The notes: generated from the sequence alone by a model not told the origin. A stretch of 64,000 nt of DNA from an uncultured Bacteroidaceae bacterium (GCA_904501945.1 CAJGCU010000001.1:1-64000); one strand, 5' to 3'. Shown: positions 37,427 to 47,071, counted from the stretch's first letter. Numbers and translations are program-made.

Positions 37427-39289
37427 CTATTGTTTCATATCGGCACCCAAATAAAATCCAAGTTCTGGGGGCTGATTGTAGCCTACATTTTCAGCAGCGA
37501 CACTTGCACGATAGGGAATATCTAGCATAAAGGTTGGAAAACGATGTTTAGTGGGAATTGTGGTGGAGTAGATTCGCAGTTCCGTACTTTCATGGTTGCG
37601 GACAATGATTTCCTCGCGCCAGTCGCCAAGAATATCTGCGGAAAGACATGGGTTTTGTTTGCTGCCGTTATTGAAAGAGCATCCCTCTGCATGTAAGTTT
37701 TTGATTGTAACAACATTTTGTGTTTTCCAGTCCCATTTCATAATGGCATTTCGGTCAAGTAATTCGCGTAGCAAATCCCCGTCCCACCATACGGCGCTGT
37801 TTTGTGGAATTGCCTTGGTGGGGCAATGGTGCTGTCCTGTCACGTCGAAGAATCCTCGCTGTGAAGCCGACCACATTTCTGCTCCATAACAGGTGGGGTC
37901 GATATCGGCAGCCATTCCTCGTCCTACATCGTTTCTACTCTTTATTTGGAATATAGTTCGTCCGCTTCGAGCATCACGCAGAGTCGAACCATCGCGTTTG
38001 TTTTCGAACACGCTCCATACTTGCAATTGTGTACTGTCGGGGTAAAAGGGAAACATATGCATGGCGTCGCCATGCCCCATGGCTGTAGAATAAAGCCCTT
38101 TCCCATCATTGTTGACAACCATAGCTCCGTAAACAATTTCATCGCATCCGTCGCTATCAATATCTGCAACGCGCAAATTGTGATTGCCTTGTCCTGAATA
38201 GGATGGGGTATTTTGAGAGTCAAAGAGCCAGCGTAGTTTAAGGTCTTTCCCATTCCAATCATATGCAGCAAGACACGATCTTGTATAATAGCCTCGACAC
38301 ATGATGGCGCTTGGGTGTTTTCCGTCAAGATAGGCAACAGCTGCCAGAAAACGATCGCAGCGGTTCCCGTAACTGTCTCCCCAATCAGAAGGGTTGCCAC
38401 GTGGCGGTTGGTAATTGACTGTTTTTAATGCCTTTCCTGTTGCGCCGTCAAAGACGGTAAGGAATTCAGGTCCATCAAGAATCCTTCCAATGATGTGGCG
38501 ATTTTGTTTGTTGCTTTTCCCTTGTATATAAAGGTTTATCGTACCGTTTGAAACCCAGTTTGCATTGGGGTTTCCAATCACTTTCCCTTTTCCATCAATC
38601 GTGCCGTCGGCAGTTTTTGTAATGAGTTCTGCACGTCCGTCTCCATCGAAATCGAAGACGAGAAATTGTGTATAATGGGCTCCTGAACGAATGTTTTTTC
38701 CAAGGTCAATGCGCCAAAGCAGTTTCCCAGTTAATTTATAGCAGTCGATAAGTACATTGCCAGTATACCCCTCGTGGCTGTTGTCGTGGCTGTTGGAAGG
38801 CTCCCACTTGAGGATAATCTCGTATTCTCCATCTCCATCCACATCACCTACACTAGCGTCATTGGCTGAGTAGGTATAAACGTTTCCATCGGGAGTGGTT
38901 CCATTTTCAGGTTTGGATAATGGAATGGGAATGTAGCTTTTTATGTTGGGTGTAATAGTATATGATGCGCTTTTTTTCTTTCGTTCCTTGTTGTTTTCCA
39001 CGGCCACAACCTTTATTGTCGCATTGTCTTTTGGTACTAATGTTTTGAAGAAGGTGGAATGTTTTATTTCTTCGCTATTCAATAGTTTATCGTTTTTATA
39101 GATATTAAATGAAGTTGATTCTTCATTCTCTAATAATCGCCATGAAACAATAAGGCTATCCCCATCTTTAAAACAAATGAGTCCCCTGTTTAGTTGTTCC
39201 TTCTGAATGTCTGGGGCATAAGCAGGTTGGGATATGGCAGCAATTGCTATAAGAAAGGAAATAAAGGTTAGAAAAAGGTGTTTTTGCAT
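37427..39289 (-). CDS. Secreted rhamnogalacturonan lyase (PL11)
   Basis: 620 residues with a signal peptide (MQKHLFLTFISFLIAIAAISQ). A short N-terminal beta domain (RGLICFKDGDSLIVSWRLLENE) is followed by the eight-bladed propeller of PL11, with many Ca-binding Asp-rich turns: DVDGDGEYE, DFDGDGRAE, DIDSDGCDE and DILGDWREE. PL11 enzymes cleave the rhamnogalacturonan I backbone of pectin by beta-elimination. The length fits the family. It stands alone, without SusC/D or other pectin enzymes, and is bracketed by a 47-bp inverted repeat. Confidence 0.93.
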   Translation of the reverse strand: MQKHLFLTFISFLIAIAAISQPAYAPDIQKEQLNRGLICFKDGDSLIVSWRLLENEESTSFNIYKNDKLLNSEEIKHSTFFKTLVPKDNATIKVVAVENNKERKKKSASYTITPNIKSYIPIPLSKPENGTTPDGNVYTYSANDASVGDVDGDGEYEIILKWEPSNSHDNSHEGYTGNVLIDCYKLTGKLLWRIDLGKNIRSGAHYTQFLVFDFDGDGRAELITKTADGTIDGKGKVIGNPNANWVSNGTINLYIQGKSNKQNRHIIGRILDGPEFLTVFDGATGKALKTVNYQPPRGNPSDWGDSYGNRCDRFLAAVAYLDGKHPSAIMCRGYYTRSCLAAYDWNGKDLKLRWLFDSQNTPSYSGQGNHNLRVADIDSDGCDEIVYGAMVVNNDGKGLYSTAMGHGDAMHMFPFYPDSTQLQVWSVFENKRDGSTLRDARSGRTIFQIKSRNDVGRGMAADIDPTCYGAEMWSASQRGFFDVTGQHHCPTKAIPQNSAVWWDGDLLRELLDRNAIMKWDWKTQNVVTIKNLHAEGCSFNNGSKQNPCLSADILGDWREEIIVRNHESTELRIYSTTIPTKHRFPTFMLDIPYRASVAAENVGYNQPPELGFYLGADMKQ

Positions 39290-39312
39290 GTTTAAAGGTT
39301 AGCATATCGAGT

Positions 39313-39355
39313 TATGAGGTTGTTGAGTTTGTGTCTTAAAACTAACAACCTCATA
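39313..39355. other. 12-bp hairpin upstream of the PL11 gene
   Basis: TATGAGGTTGTT (39313-39324) pairs perfectly with AACAACCTCATA (39344-39355). It directly abuts inverted-repeat copy 2 and lies between the lipoprotein stop and the PL11 start. No U-tract on the minus strand, so it may be an operator or part of the repeat rather than a terminator. Confidence 0.65.
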
Positions 39356-39402
39356 ATAAGGATACTAATATATGTTTGCTGTACTACTTTTGATTTTACC
39401 AT
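39356..39402 (-). repeat. 47-bp inverted repeat, copy 2
   Basis: Exact reverse complement of 37213-37259. It overlaps the 3' end of the lipoprotein gene, encoding the final residues NGKIKSSTANIY and the stop. The two copies enclose about 2.1 kb, holding only the PL11 gene. Confidence 0.9.
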
Positions 39403-39844
39403 TATAAGTGTAACTCCATAAGCTTACATGGATGGTCATTTGGTGTAGGTCTATGTCTGTTGCATTAGTTATACCTCGTTCGTTAAAGAAGATTTTGTTG
39501 TCATGGTAAAGCCTGTCTTCTAGCTGTTGGAGACTGATGGGAGAACTCATCTTATTGAGAAACTTTTTCTCAGCCTGACTATTGCATAATGCAATCGCAC
39601 TTGCAATTCCATTAAAGTTTACTTGGGCTGTTTCCTCAAAAATGTATTCTGTAAATTGCAGAGAATCAATACTCTTCAAAATGAGGCTGTCATATTGTGC
39701 ATCAAGAGCATTGGAGTAAACGATGCTGTCGGCTCCGACATAATATATACATGTTGCTTCTGCATGATTATCTGTGTCGTCACATGAAGTGCTCACAGTA
39801 GCTAAAAAGATAATAGCTGTTAAAAAGAAAATGATTTTTTTCAT
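39365..39844 (-). CDS. Small lipoprotein of unknown function
   Basis: 159 residues. Signal MKKIIFFLTAIIFLATVSTSC with probable lipidated Cys21, followed by DDTDNHAEA. The rest is mixed alpha/beta with no motif I recognise. The last 12 residues lie within the 47-bp inverted repeat. It starts 34 bp after the AraC-type regulator stop, so may be co-transcribed with it. Confidence 0.65.
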   Translation of the reverse strand: MKKIIFFLTAIIFLATVSTSCDDTDNHAEATCIYYVGADSIVYSNALDAQYDSLILKSIDSLQFTEYIFEETAQVNFNGIASAIALCNSQAEKKFLNKMSSPISLQQLEDRLYHDNKIFFNERGITNATDIDLHQMTIHVSLWSYTYNGKIKSSTANIY

Positions 39845-39877
39845 TTGATTTTCAATATTTTATAGTTTTTACTTGAA

Positions 39878-40819
39878 TTATAATATGTTGTTGGCTTGGT
39901 TCATTCCACGTTGGACAATATCCGTGAAATTGTAATCAACAGGTTCTTTTGGTTTTTTCCCGTTTCGATAGTCTAGTGGGCTGAGCGAAGTAAGTTTTTT
40001 GAACCATTTCCCAAAATAGCTTTGATTGGGGAAATTTAGTGTGTCGGAGATTTCCTTAATGGTCATATTTGTCTTTTTTAGTAAGTTGCGTGTGTCTACC
40101 AATAGTGCAGTGGTAATCCATTCACTAGGCGTTTTTCCTGATTTTTCTTTGATAACAGTACTGAAATATCGTGTGGTAAGACATTGCAGATTTGCGTAGT
40201 AGGTGACTTTGTGCTCTGTTCGATATTTTTTATATAATTGTGTCACAAACAAATGTAGTACATCATCTTTTCTTGAGAAAGTGTTGTTTTTGTCCAGTGT
40301 GCTGGCATAACATTGCAGAATTTCCAAAATGAGGGCGTAGCTTAGTAACTCAACCTGCTTTTTGGCGATTTCTTGAACAGGACTTTCTTCCTTCTTGTTG
40401 ATATCTTCTAATGTGGATTTATCTTTTTTCGAAGCGGCTTTGAGCAAAGTAATGTATTGACCTATAATGTTGTACTGTGTGTCAGAAAGGATGTAGTGAG
40501 GAGATTGTTTTATGATGTATAGAGAATTGAAATTAGTGACATTATACAGCAATGGTTGTATCGTTTCCAAATTTACGCCAATGAGTGTTCCTCGTAGATT
40601 GTCGCTATGGTTGATAATCCGTAAATTGCTATAGGAAAAATAAACCACTATGGAATTTTTGTAAAGGCGGTATTCTTTATTGTCGATTGTAAGGGTTACT
40701 TCGCCTTCTTTACAAAGAAACATTCCAGTCTTGTTCAGTTTGACGCTTTCCTTTTCTGCTTTAAGGATATTTACTTCGCCACCTTTTAATTCATAGATTG
40801 TCACTTTTTCTTCTGTCAT
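39878..40819 (-). CDS. AraC-family transcriptional regulator
   Basis: 313 residues from the ATG at 40819; a TTG three codons upstream is less likely. An N-terminal cupin-like sensing region (about 1-120, GMFLCKEGEVTLTIDNKEYRLYKNS) is followed by two C-terminal helix-turn-helix motifs (about 215-305) with MTIKEISDTLNFPNQSYFGKWFKKLTSLSPLDYR, the AraC signature. Divergent from the RND efflux operon across 170 bp, so probably controls it; a ligand is unknown. Self-regulation is plausible given the shared intergenic region. Confidence 0.88.
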   Translation of the reverse strand: MTEEKVTIYELKGGEVNILKAEKESVKLNKTGMFLCKEGEVTLTIDNKEYRLYKNSIVVYFSYSNLRIINHSDNLRGTLIGVNLETIQPLLYNVTNFNSLYIIKQSPHYILSDTQYNIIGQYITLLKAASKKDKSTLEDINKKEESPVQEIAKKQVELLSYALILEILQCYASTLDKNNTFSRKDDVLHLFVTQLYKKYRTEHKVTYYANLQCLTTRYFSTVIKEKSGKTPSEWITTALLVDTRNLLKKTNMTIKEISDTLNFPNQSYFGKWFKKLTSLSPLDYRNGKKPKEPVDYNFTDIVQRGMNQANNIL

Positions 40820-40952
40820 ACTAAGCAATTTTGCACAAAGTAACTACATTTTGAGAAAATCACCAATTTTTTCAACTTTTTTTAAGAAATTAAAAGTACA
40901 AAAAGGACAAAAAACCGTTATTAGACATCACAAATGTTAAGAATAAATAAAG

Positions 40953-40960
40953 TAATTTTG
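40953..40960 (+). promoter_or_regulatory. Candidate -7 element of the efflux operon
   Basis: TAATTTTG matches TAnnTTTG, 30 bp before the adaptor ATG. The -33 position (about 40930) reads AATG rather than TTTG, which suits a promoter that needs an activator such as the divergent AraC protein. Confidence 0.5.
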
Positions 40961-40989
40961 CAGATGAATATTCAATTAAATAAAGCCAA

Positions 40990-42057
40990 ATGAAACAATT
41001 TTTATGTATTGCTTGTGCGTTGGGATGTATGGTCTTTTTGTCTTGTGTAAAGAAAGACTCTAATCCCACTGCTGTACCATCGGTTTTTATATCAGAAGTG
41101 AGAACGGTTTCAGGAGTAAGTGCTACAACTTTTACGGGCAAAACGAAGGCTGTTTCTGAAGTTAATCTTGCTTTTCGTGTTGCTGGTCAAATTGAACGTA
41201 TTCTGGTAAAAGAAGGAGATTACGTAAAAAAAGGACAAATTGTTGCAAAAATGGATAATCGCGATTATGTTGTCCAGTTGGCTGCAGCACGGGCCGAATA
41301 TCAGCAAGTAAAGGCCGATGCAGAACGCGTGATGGCGCTTTATAAAGAAGGGAATGTGACGGCGAGCAACTATGACAAAGCGAGATATGGGTTACAGCAA
41401 ATTGCTCAGAAATTAAAGAATTGCGAAAATAGATTAGCTGATACGGAACTGAGAAGTAGTGTGGATGGTTATGTACAGACAAAGTTTCATGAAGCGGGGG
41501 AAACCGTGGGCGAAGGTATGTCTGTTTTAAGTGTTTTCGAAAGTGGAAAAATTGAAGTTGAAATAAAAGTAAGTTCATCTGATTTTGTTGATATAGAAAA
41601 AATTAATAATTTTTATTGTAGTTTTGAATCAACAGGAAAAGATAGTTTTCCTCTTCGTATAGCTCGTGTCAATAAAGAGGCAAATGCTTCACAGCTTTAT
41701 GTGGTTCGATTGATGTTGGCTGCTCCGTATGATGCTCAAAAGGTAACTCCAGGAATGACAGCGATGGTATATGCAGAAATCCCCAAACGTGAAAATGAAG
41801 GTAATGTTTGTATCCCTTCAAGTTCTATATTGCATCAAGATGCTAAAACACAGGTGTTTGTTTATCGCTCTGATTTAAGCACTATCCATTTGCGTGAAAT
41901 TAAAGTACATTCAATCAATCGTGATGGCACTATGCTAGTTGAAGGTGTGAAAGCTGGTGAAAATATAGTTCTTTCGGGTGTTCACCATCTTAAGGATGGC
42001 CAGAAAGTCAAAGTGTTACAGAAGCCTTCTCCGTCCAATGTAGGAGGTTTGTTATAA
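40990..42057 (+). CDS. RND efflux periplasmic adaptor (membrane fusion protein)
   Basis: 355 residues with a lipoprotein signal (MVFLSC, Cys19). Family order is clear: barrel and lipoyl half-motif (LAFRVAGQIERILVKEGDYVKKGQIVAKMD), a short helical hairpin (about 95-145), second lipoyl half (RSSVDGYVQTKFHEAGETVGEG) and beta-barrel/membrane-proximal domains. It links the inner-membrane pump to TolC. First gene of a three-gene operon. Confidence 0.93.
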   Translation: MKQFLCIACALGCMVFLSCVKKDSNPTAVPSVFISEVRTVSGVSATTFTGKTKAVSEVNLAFRVAGQIERILVKEGDYVKKGQIVAKMDNRDYVVQLAAARAEYQQVKADAERVMALYKEGNVTASNYDKARYGLQQIAQKLKNCENRLADTELRSSVDGYVQTKFHEAGETVGEGMSVLSVFESGKIEVEIKVSSSDFVDIEKINNFYCSFESTGKDSFPLRIARVNKEANASQLYVVRLMLAAPYDAQKVTPGMTAMVYAEIPKRENEGNVCIPSSSILHQDAKTQVFVYRSDLSTIHLREIKVHSINRDGTMLVEGVKAGENIVLSGVHHLKDGQKVKVLQKPSPSNVGGLL

Positions 42058-42099
42058 CATATTATATTAACATATGTATAATTTATAATACATAGGATT

Positions 42100-45000
42100 A
42101 TGAATCTCAGTAAATGGGCTTTGTATCGTAGTAAGTTTATCAATTTTATAGTTTTGATACTTGTTGTTGGGGGAATATTTGCTTACTATGCGATGCCAAA
42201 GTTGGAAGATCCCTCAATTAAGGTGAAACAGGCGATGGTTGTCACCACTTATCCTGGTGCTTCAGCACATCAGGTGGAATTAGAAGTGACAGACCCTTTG
42301 GAGAAAAGCATTTTTGAAATACCTAATTTAAATAATGTCCAATCATCCAGTTACGCTGACTTGAGCATCATTACTGTTGAGTTACAAACAACTGTCCCTG
42401 CTGATGAAGTAGAACAGCATTGGGATATGCTTCGTCGAAAATTGTCAAACATTCAGCATCAACTTCCGGAAGGTGCTTCTATTCCACAAGTGCGTGATGA
42501 TTTTGGCAATGTGTATGGAATGTTTTATGCACTTACAGGAGACGGTTATAGCGATAAGGTCTTAAATGATTATGCTGAACTTATCAAACGTGAAGTAAAC
42601 GGCATTGATGGTATTGCTCGTGTTGATATATATGGTAAACGTAATATGTGTATAAACATTGAGTTGCGAGAAGATAAGATGGCAAATCTTGGTGTGATGC
42701 CAACCGAAGTAATAATGACACTTAACAATCAGAACAAAACTTGTTATGCTGGTTATTATGATAATGGCACTCATCGTGTTCGTGTGTCTGTAGGTGATAA
42801 GTTTGATTCCATAGAAGATATATCCAATATGCTCATACAAGGACATGATGACGATATGTTGCGCATCAAAGATATTGCAGTTGTGAGTAAAGTGTATGAA
42901 GATGTTACTCGTAATTCCATGTCTTACGACGGTGAGAAGGCGTTAGGTATCAGTATCGCTTGTTCTTCGGATTATGACATATTGAAAGTTGGTACTCAGG
43001 TGGAAAATGTCATTCAATCAATTGAACAAAAGTTTCCAGCAGGAATTACTTGTAAAAAAGTATTTTACCAGCCTGAGCGAGTGAATGATGCTTTGAATAC
43101 TTTTTTGGTGAATTTGCTTGAATCAGTTCTCATTGTTGTTCTTTTGCTAGTCTTCTTCATGGGGTGGAGAAGTGGCGTCATTATTGGTGCAAGTTTGATA
43201 GTTATAGTTTTTGGATCATTTTTTGTGCTTCGCAACTTCGATGGCACCCTTCAGCGTGTGTCGCTTGCAAGTTTTGTTTTGGCTATGGGTATGCTGGTCG
43301 ATAATGCCATCGTGATAGTTGATGGAGTGCTGGTTGACATGAATCAGGGAAAGTCGCGTGTAGCGGCATTGACATCTATTGGAGGTAAAACTGCTATGCC
43401 TTTATTAGGTGCAACTCTTATTGCGATTCTAGCTTTTCTTCCAATTTTTATGAGTCCAGATACGGCTGGTGTCTATGTACGAGATTTATTTATTGTTATT
43501 GCTGTAAGTTTGATACTCAGTTGGATTCTTGCTTTGACTCATGTACCTATAATGTGTAACAGGATGCTTCCTCAGATCGTTCCTTCTTCGCAAAAAGAGA
43601 CGAAAAATCTTTATGAAGGAAAGGCTTATGATATTCTTAATCAAATATTGATTTGGGGACTACGCCATCGGATATTTGTAGTCGCTTCATCAGTTTCTTT
43701 GCTGGCTTTTAGTATTTATTGCTGCAAGTTCATCAATCAGGCCTTTTTCCCTGATATGGAATACAATCAACTGTATATGGAATACAAACTTCCAGAAGGC
43801 TATAACTCTACGCAGACAGCAAATGATTTGGAAGAAATACGCCAGTTGCTTATGAAGCGCGATTACATTACCCATGTGACTGCTTCTGTTGGAGGAACTC
43901 CCTCACGCTACAATCTTGTTCGTTCTATTGCAACTCCCTCATTATCATATGGTGAACTTATTGTAGATTTTACATCTTCATCTGCCTTGGTTGAACATAT
44001 TGACGCGTTACAAAAAGAAATCAGTAGGTTATACCCCGATGCGTATGTTAAATTCAAACGTTATAATTTGATGTTCAAAAAATATCCAATAGAGGCCTGT
44101 TTTCATGGCCCCGATCCAGCAGTGCTGCATCAGTTGGTTGATTCCGCACGCGCTATCGCCGCTGCTTCAGGGAAGGTGTATCTTTTGACTTCAGATTGGG
44201 AACCTCAAGTGCCAATGCTTAACATTGCTTATGACCAGGCTTCTGCTCGTGGACTTGGGCTCTCTCGGAGTGACGTGGCTTTGTCTATGATGGCATATAC
44301 AGGGGGAGTACCAATTGGTACTTTTTATGATGGTATCAATACAGAACAAATTTATGTAAAATGCACTGATGAAGACGGAAATAGTATAGCGAATCTTGAA
44401 AATGCTCGTATTTTCGGGCTTATGCCCAATATCGGCCAGTTCCTTAATCGTTCTACGATGCAGAAATTGATGGCTGGGACTGTGACACGTGATGAGATTG
44501 TAGAAAATCTCATACAGACAATCCCCTTGAAACAAATTTCTCATCGTATAGACATCAGGTGGGAAGAGCCTGTAGTTGTTCGTTACGACGGGGAACGTAC
44601 CCAACGCTTGCAGTGTTCACCATGCCCAGGTATTGGCACAGAAACCGCTCGTAAGTTTATTGCAGAAAAAATTGAACAAATACCATTGCCTGAAGGCTAT
44701 ACACTTACCTGGGGGGGGGAAAAGAAGGCTAGTGATCAGTCAATGAAGTATCTATTTCGTGATTTCCCACTTTGTATCGTTATCATGATTTTGATTCTCA
44801 TTATGCTATTTAATGATTATAGAAAAACGGCTATTATTTTCTGCTGTATTCCGTTGGTTATCATTGGAGTTATTCCTGTTGTAATGCTTACAGGAAAACC
44901 TTTTGGATTTGTCGCTATAGTAGGCGTTTTGGGACTTGTTGGCATGATGATAAAGAATGGTATAGTCTTAATGGACGAAATACATTTGGAAATTTCACAA

Positions 45001-45219
45001 GGAACTCTGCCTCGTGAGGCATTGTTACATAGTTCGAAATCCAGATTACGCCCTGTCATGATGGCAAGTCTCACTACAATACTTGGTATGATTCCACTTG
45101 TGTCTGACGCCATGTTTGGTTCGCTCGCTGTTATTATTATGGGTGGTCTTTTTGTAGGAACACTTATTACATTAGTTTTCATCCCTGTATTATATTCTAT
45201 ATTCTTCAAAGTAAAATGA
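42100..45219 (+). CDS. RND efflux transporter permease
   Basis: 1039 residues, full length, with 12 transmembrane helices and two large periplasmic loops. The TM4 region VLAMGMLVDNAIVIVDGV carries the proton-relay Asp; GLVGMMIKNGIVLMDEI is the matching TM10 motif. An HAE-type pump by architecture; exported compounds are unknown. Bases 44711-44719 are a run of nine G encoding the end of Trp, GG and the start of Glu at about residue 871; slippage there would truncate the pump before the last four helices. The stop overlaps the tolC-type gene by 4 bp. Confidence 0.93.
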   Translation: MNLSKWALYRSKFINFIVLILVVGGIFAYYAMPKLEDPSIKVKQAMVVTTYPGASAHQVELEVTDPLEKSIFEIPNLNNVQSSSYADLSIITVELQTTVPADEVEQHWDMLRRKLSNIQHQLPEGASIPQVRDDFGNVYGMFYALTGDGYSDKVLNDYAELIKREVNGIDGIARVDIYGKRNMCINIELREDKMANLGVMPTEVIMTLNNQNKTCYAGYYDNGTHRVRVSVGDKFDSIEDISNMLIQGHDDDMLRIKDIAVVSKVYEDVTRNSMSYDGEKALGISIACSSDYDILKVGTQVENVIQSIEQKFPAGITCKKVFYQPERVNDALNTFLVNLLESVLIVVLLLVFFMGWRSGVIIGASLIVIVFGSFFVLRNFDGTLQRVSLASFVLAMGMLVDNAIVIVDGVLVDMNQGKSRVAALTSIGGKTAMPLLGATLIAILAFLPIFMSPDTAGVYVRDLFIVIAVSLILSWILALTHVPIMCNRMLPQIVPSSQKETKNLYEGKAYDILNQILIWGLRHRIFVVASSVSLLAFSIYCCKFINQAFFPDMEYNQLYMEYKLPEGYNSTQTANDLEEIRQLLMKRDYITHVTASVGGTPSRYNLVRSIATPSLSYGELIVDFTSSSALVEHIDALQKEISRLYPDAYVKFKRYNLMFKKYPIEACFHGPDPAVLHQLVDSARAIAAASGKVYLLTSDWEPQVPMLNIAYDQASARGLGLSRSDVALSMMAYTGGVPIGTFYDGINTEQIYVKCTDEDGNSIANLENARIFGLMPNIGQFLNRSTMQKLMAGTVTRDEIVENLIQTIPLKQISHRIDIRWEEPVVVRYDGERTQRLQCSPCPGIGTETARKFIAEKIEQIPLPEGYTLTWGGEKKASDQSMKYLFRDFPLCIVIMILILIMLFNDYRKTAIIFCCIPLVIIGVIPVVMLTGKPFGFVAIVGVLGLVGMMIKNGIVLMDEIHLEISQGTLPREALLHSSKSRLRPVMMASLTTILGMIPLVSDAMFGSLAVIIMGGLFVGTLITLVFIPVLYSIFFKVK

Positions 45220-46622
45220 ACACAAAGAAATTTATACATACCGCTGTTTTTTTGTTTTTTTTCGTTTTGATAAATGCACAGCCTCTCTCGATCGAACAGT
45301 GTCGTGCCAAAGCACTTCTACATAATCGTTCGCTTGCTGCAGCCAGAGTTAAACTTGAACAAAGTCGTTTTGAAGCAAAGGCTTACAAAGCAAACTATTA
45401 TCCACAAATTAATTTGACGGCTATCGATCTATATAGCCTTGCTCATGGGGATTTTACGATGGAAGGAGGACAATTGCCCATTTACAAGTATGTAGGTTCC
45501 GAATCTTCCTATGTGCCTGATGTTACGGAGAATCACGATGGAACCTATCGTTTGAATCAATATGCCGATTTCCCCGACCAAACTTTCGAGTGGAAAATGA
45601 AAAATTTGTTCATTGGAAATATTTCTATCGTAGAGCCTCTTTTCGCAGGAGGTAAAATTTCTACGGCCTACGAAATGGCTAAACTCGGAACTCGAATAGC
45701 TATTGAAAATGTGCGTCTAACAGAGTCGGAAGTTATTGTTAAAACAGATGAAGCCTACTGTATTGTGGCAAAAACATCAGAACTTGCCAATGTGGCACGG
45801 AGCTACAGGACAATGCTTGAAGAGCTAAAAAAAAATGTAGAAGCAGCTCTCAAACATGGTATGAGTACTCGCAATGACCTGATGAAAGTTCAAGTCAAAA
45901 TGAACGAAGCAGATTTGTCTATAAAGAAAGCCGAAAATGCCAACAGACTTGCTATTATGAATCTCTGTCGCATCATTGGTATGCCAATTAACACGTCCAT
46001 TAGCATCTTGCCTCCTGATACATTTTCTAACATTTATCAAGTTCTTGATGACCATGATTCAGCACTTTACGTATCTTCACGTCCTGAGTATGCCATTATT
46101 GAACGTAAGACAGAAATGGCGCGCCAAAACATAAAGCTTGTAAAGAGTGACTTTTTGCCAAATGTTTCACTAAGTGCATCATATACATATTTGAATGGTG
46201 GTACATTGGTGGGTAGAAAACTTGCTAACAGCGGAGCTGCTACTGTTGCTGTTGCTGTAAATATTCCTGTTAATATTTTTGGAGAGGCTTCCGCAAAAGT
46301 TAATTCTGCACGAGCAAGCCATCAGATTGCTCTGCTTGAGCAACAAGACCTCAATGAGCAGATGCAACTTGAACTTTTGCAATGTCAAAACGCGTATGAA
46401 GAAGCCCATGCACAATTGAATCTTTGCCAAAAGGCTCTCTTGCAAGCAGCAGAGCATGTGCGTTTATCCAAACAACAGTACGAAGTTGGTTTTGAAATGC
46501 TGAGCAACTATCTTGAAGCCCAATTCCTTTGGCAACAAAGTAGCGCAAATCTTATTGAAGCCCGTTGGAATCTGTTTATTGCCCATACTCGGCTCTTGAA
46601 AGCTAAAGGAGAATTACGGTAG
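45216..46622 (+). CDS. TolC-family outer-membrane efflux protein
   Basis: 468 residues. Signal peptide MNTKKFIHTAVFLFFFVLINAQ, then two repeats of the outer-membrane-factor fold: PLSIEQCRAKALLHNRSLAAARVKLEQSRFEAKAYKANYYPQINL and RPEYAIIERKTEMARQNIKLVKSDFLPNVSLSASY. It forms the trimeric exit duct for the pump. Last gene of the operon, with an ATGA overlap to the permease. A strong bidirectional terminator lies about 400 bp downstream. Confidence 0.92.
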   Translation: MNTKKFIHTAVFLFFFVLINAQPLSIEQCRAKALLHNRSLAAARVKLEQSRFEAKAYKANYYPQINLTAIDLYSLAHGDFTMEGGQLPIYKYVGSESSYVPDVTENHDGTYRLNQYADFPDQTFEWKMKNLFIGNISIVEPLFAGGKISTAYEMAKLGTRIAIENVRLTESEVIVKTDEAYCIVAKTSELANVARSYRTMLEELKKNVEAALKHGMSTRNDLMKVQVKMNEADLSIKKAENANRLAIMNLCRIIGMPINTSISILPPDTFSNIYQVLDDHDSALYVSSRPEYAIIERKTEMARQNIKLVKSDFLPNVSLSASYTYLNGGTLVGRKLANSGAATVAVAVNIPVNIFGEASAKVNSARASHQIALLEQQDLNEQMQLELLQCQNAYEEAHAQLNLCQKALLQAAEHVRLSKQQYEVGFEMLSNYLEAQFLWQQSSANLIEARWNLFIAHTRLLKAKGELR

Positions 46623-46670
46623 AAACATGGCAGCCTATTGATTCATTTAAAATAGTTATACGACAGTAAT

Positions 46671-46692
46671 ACGGTGTGTCCCGCATCGAAAT
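46671..46692. repeat. Family A fragment downstream of the tolC-type gene
   Basis: ACGGTGTGTCCCGCATCGAA resembles one half of the family A unit or hairpin (GTGTGCCC-ACATCG). No complete partner is nearby. Confidence 0.4.
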
Positions 46693-46741
46693 GTTGATAT
46701 GTTCTTTTATACGTGATTTTTAATTCTCTGCATATTTAAAG

Positions 46742-47001
46742 TGAATTCGACGAAACAATGTTTTCTCTCTGTTGCCTGCAATTTCTTATTTTCCAAAATA
46801 AGATTTGACTCCTTACGTGCTCACCGTGTGCATAATACCTTAATCACCGTGTTTAAAATATTTCGTACAAGGTGTTTATAATATTATGTAGGCGGGTAAA
46901 GCCCCAAATGCTGTTTGTTGATGCCATTATGTGAAGTTCTATAGGCTATGGTCTGCGTCAATTCTGCGCAGCTAGTTTTTATATCTTTTTCGTCGAATTC
47001 A
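46742..47001. repeat. MITE-like element with 14-bp terminal inverted repeats, containing a family B hairpin
   Basis: TGAATTCGACGAAA (46742-46755) and its exact complement (46988-47001) bound 260 bp without a gene. Inside, 46821-46897 is a family B repeat: CACCGTGTGCATAATACC, CACCGTGTTTAAAATATTTC, GTACAAGGTG, then an ATAATATTATGTAGGCGGG end that folds back on the first block. No transposase is present. This accounts for most of the 449-bp gap between the efflux operon and dnaA. Confidence 0.6.
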
Positions 47002-47017
47002 AGGTGTTTAATGCAAT

Positions 47018-47052
47018 GAAGGAGGGAAATATTTTTTTTGTTTCCCTCCTTC
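47018..47052. terminator. Bidirectional terminator between the efflux operon and dnaA
   Basis: GAAGGAGGGAAA (47018-47029) pairs perfectly with TTTCCCTCCTTC (47041-47052), with T-rich sequence after it on the plus strand. It is 20 bp from the dnaA stop. Confidence 0.85.
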
Positions 47053-47071
47053 TATTTTTCCAAACAAATTT

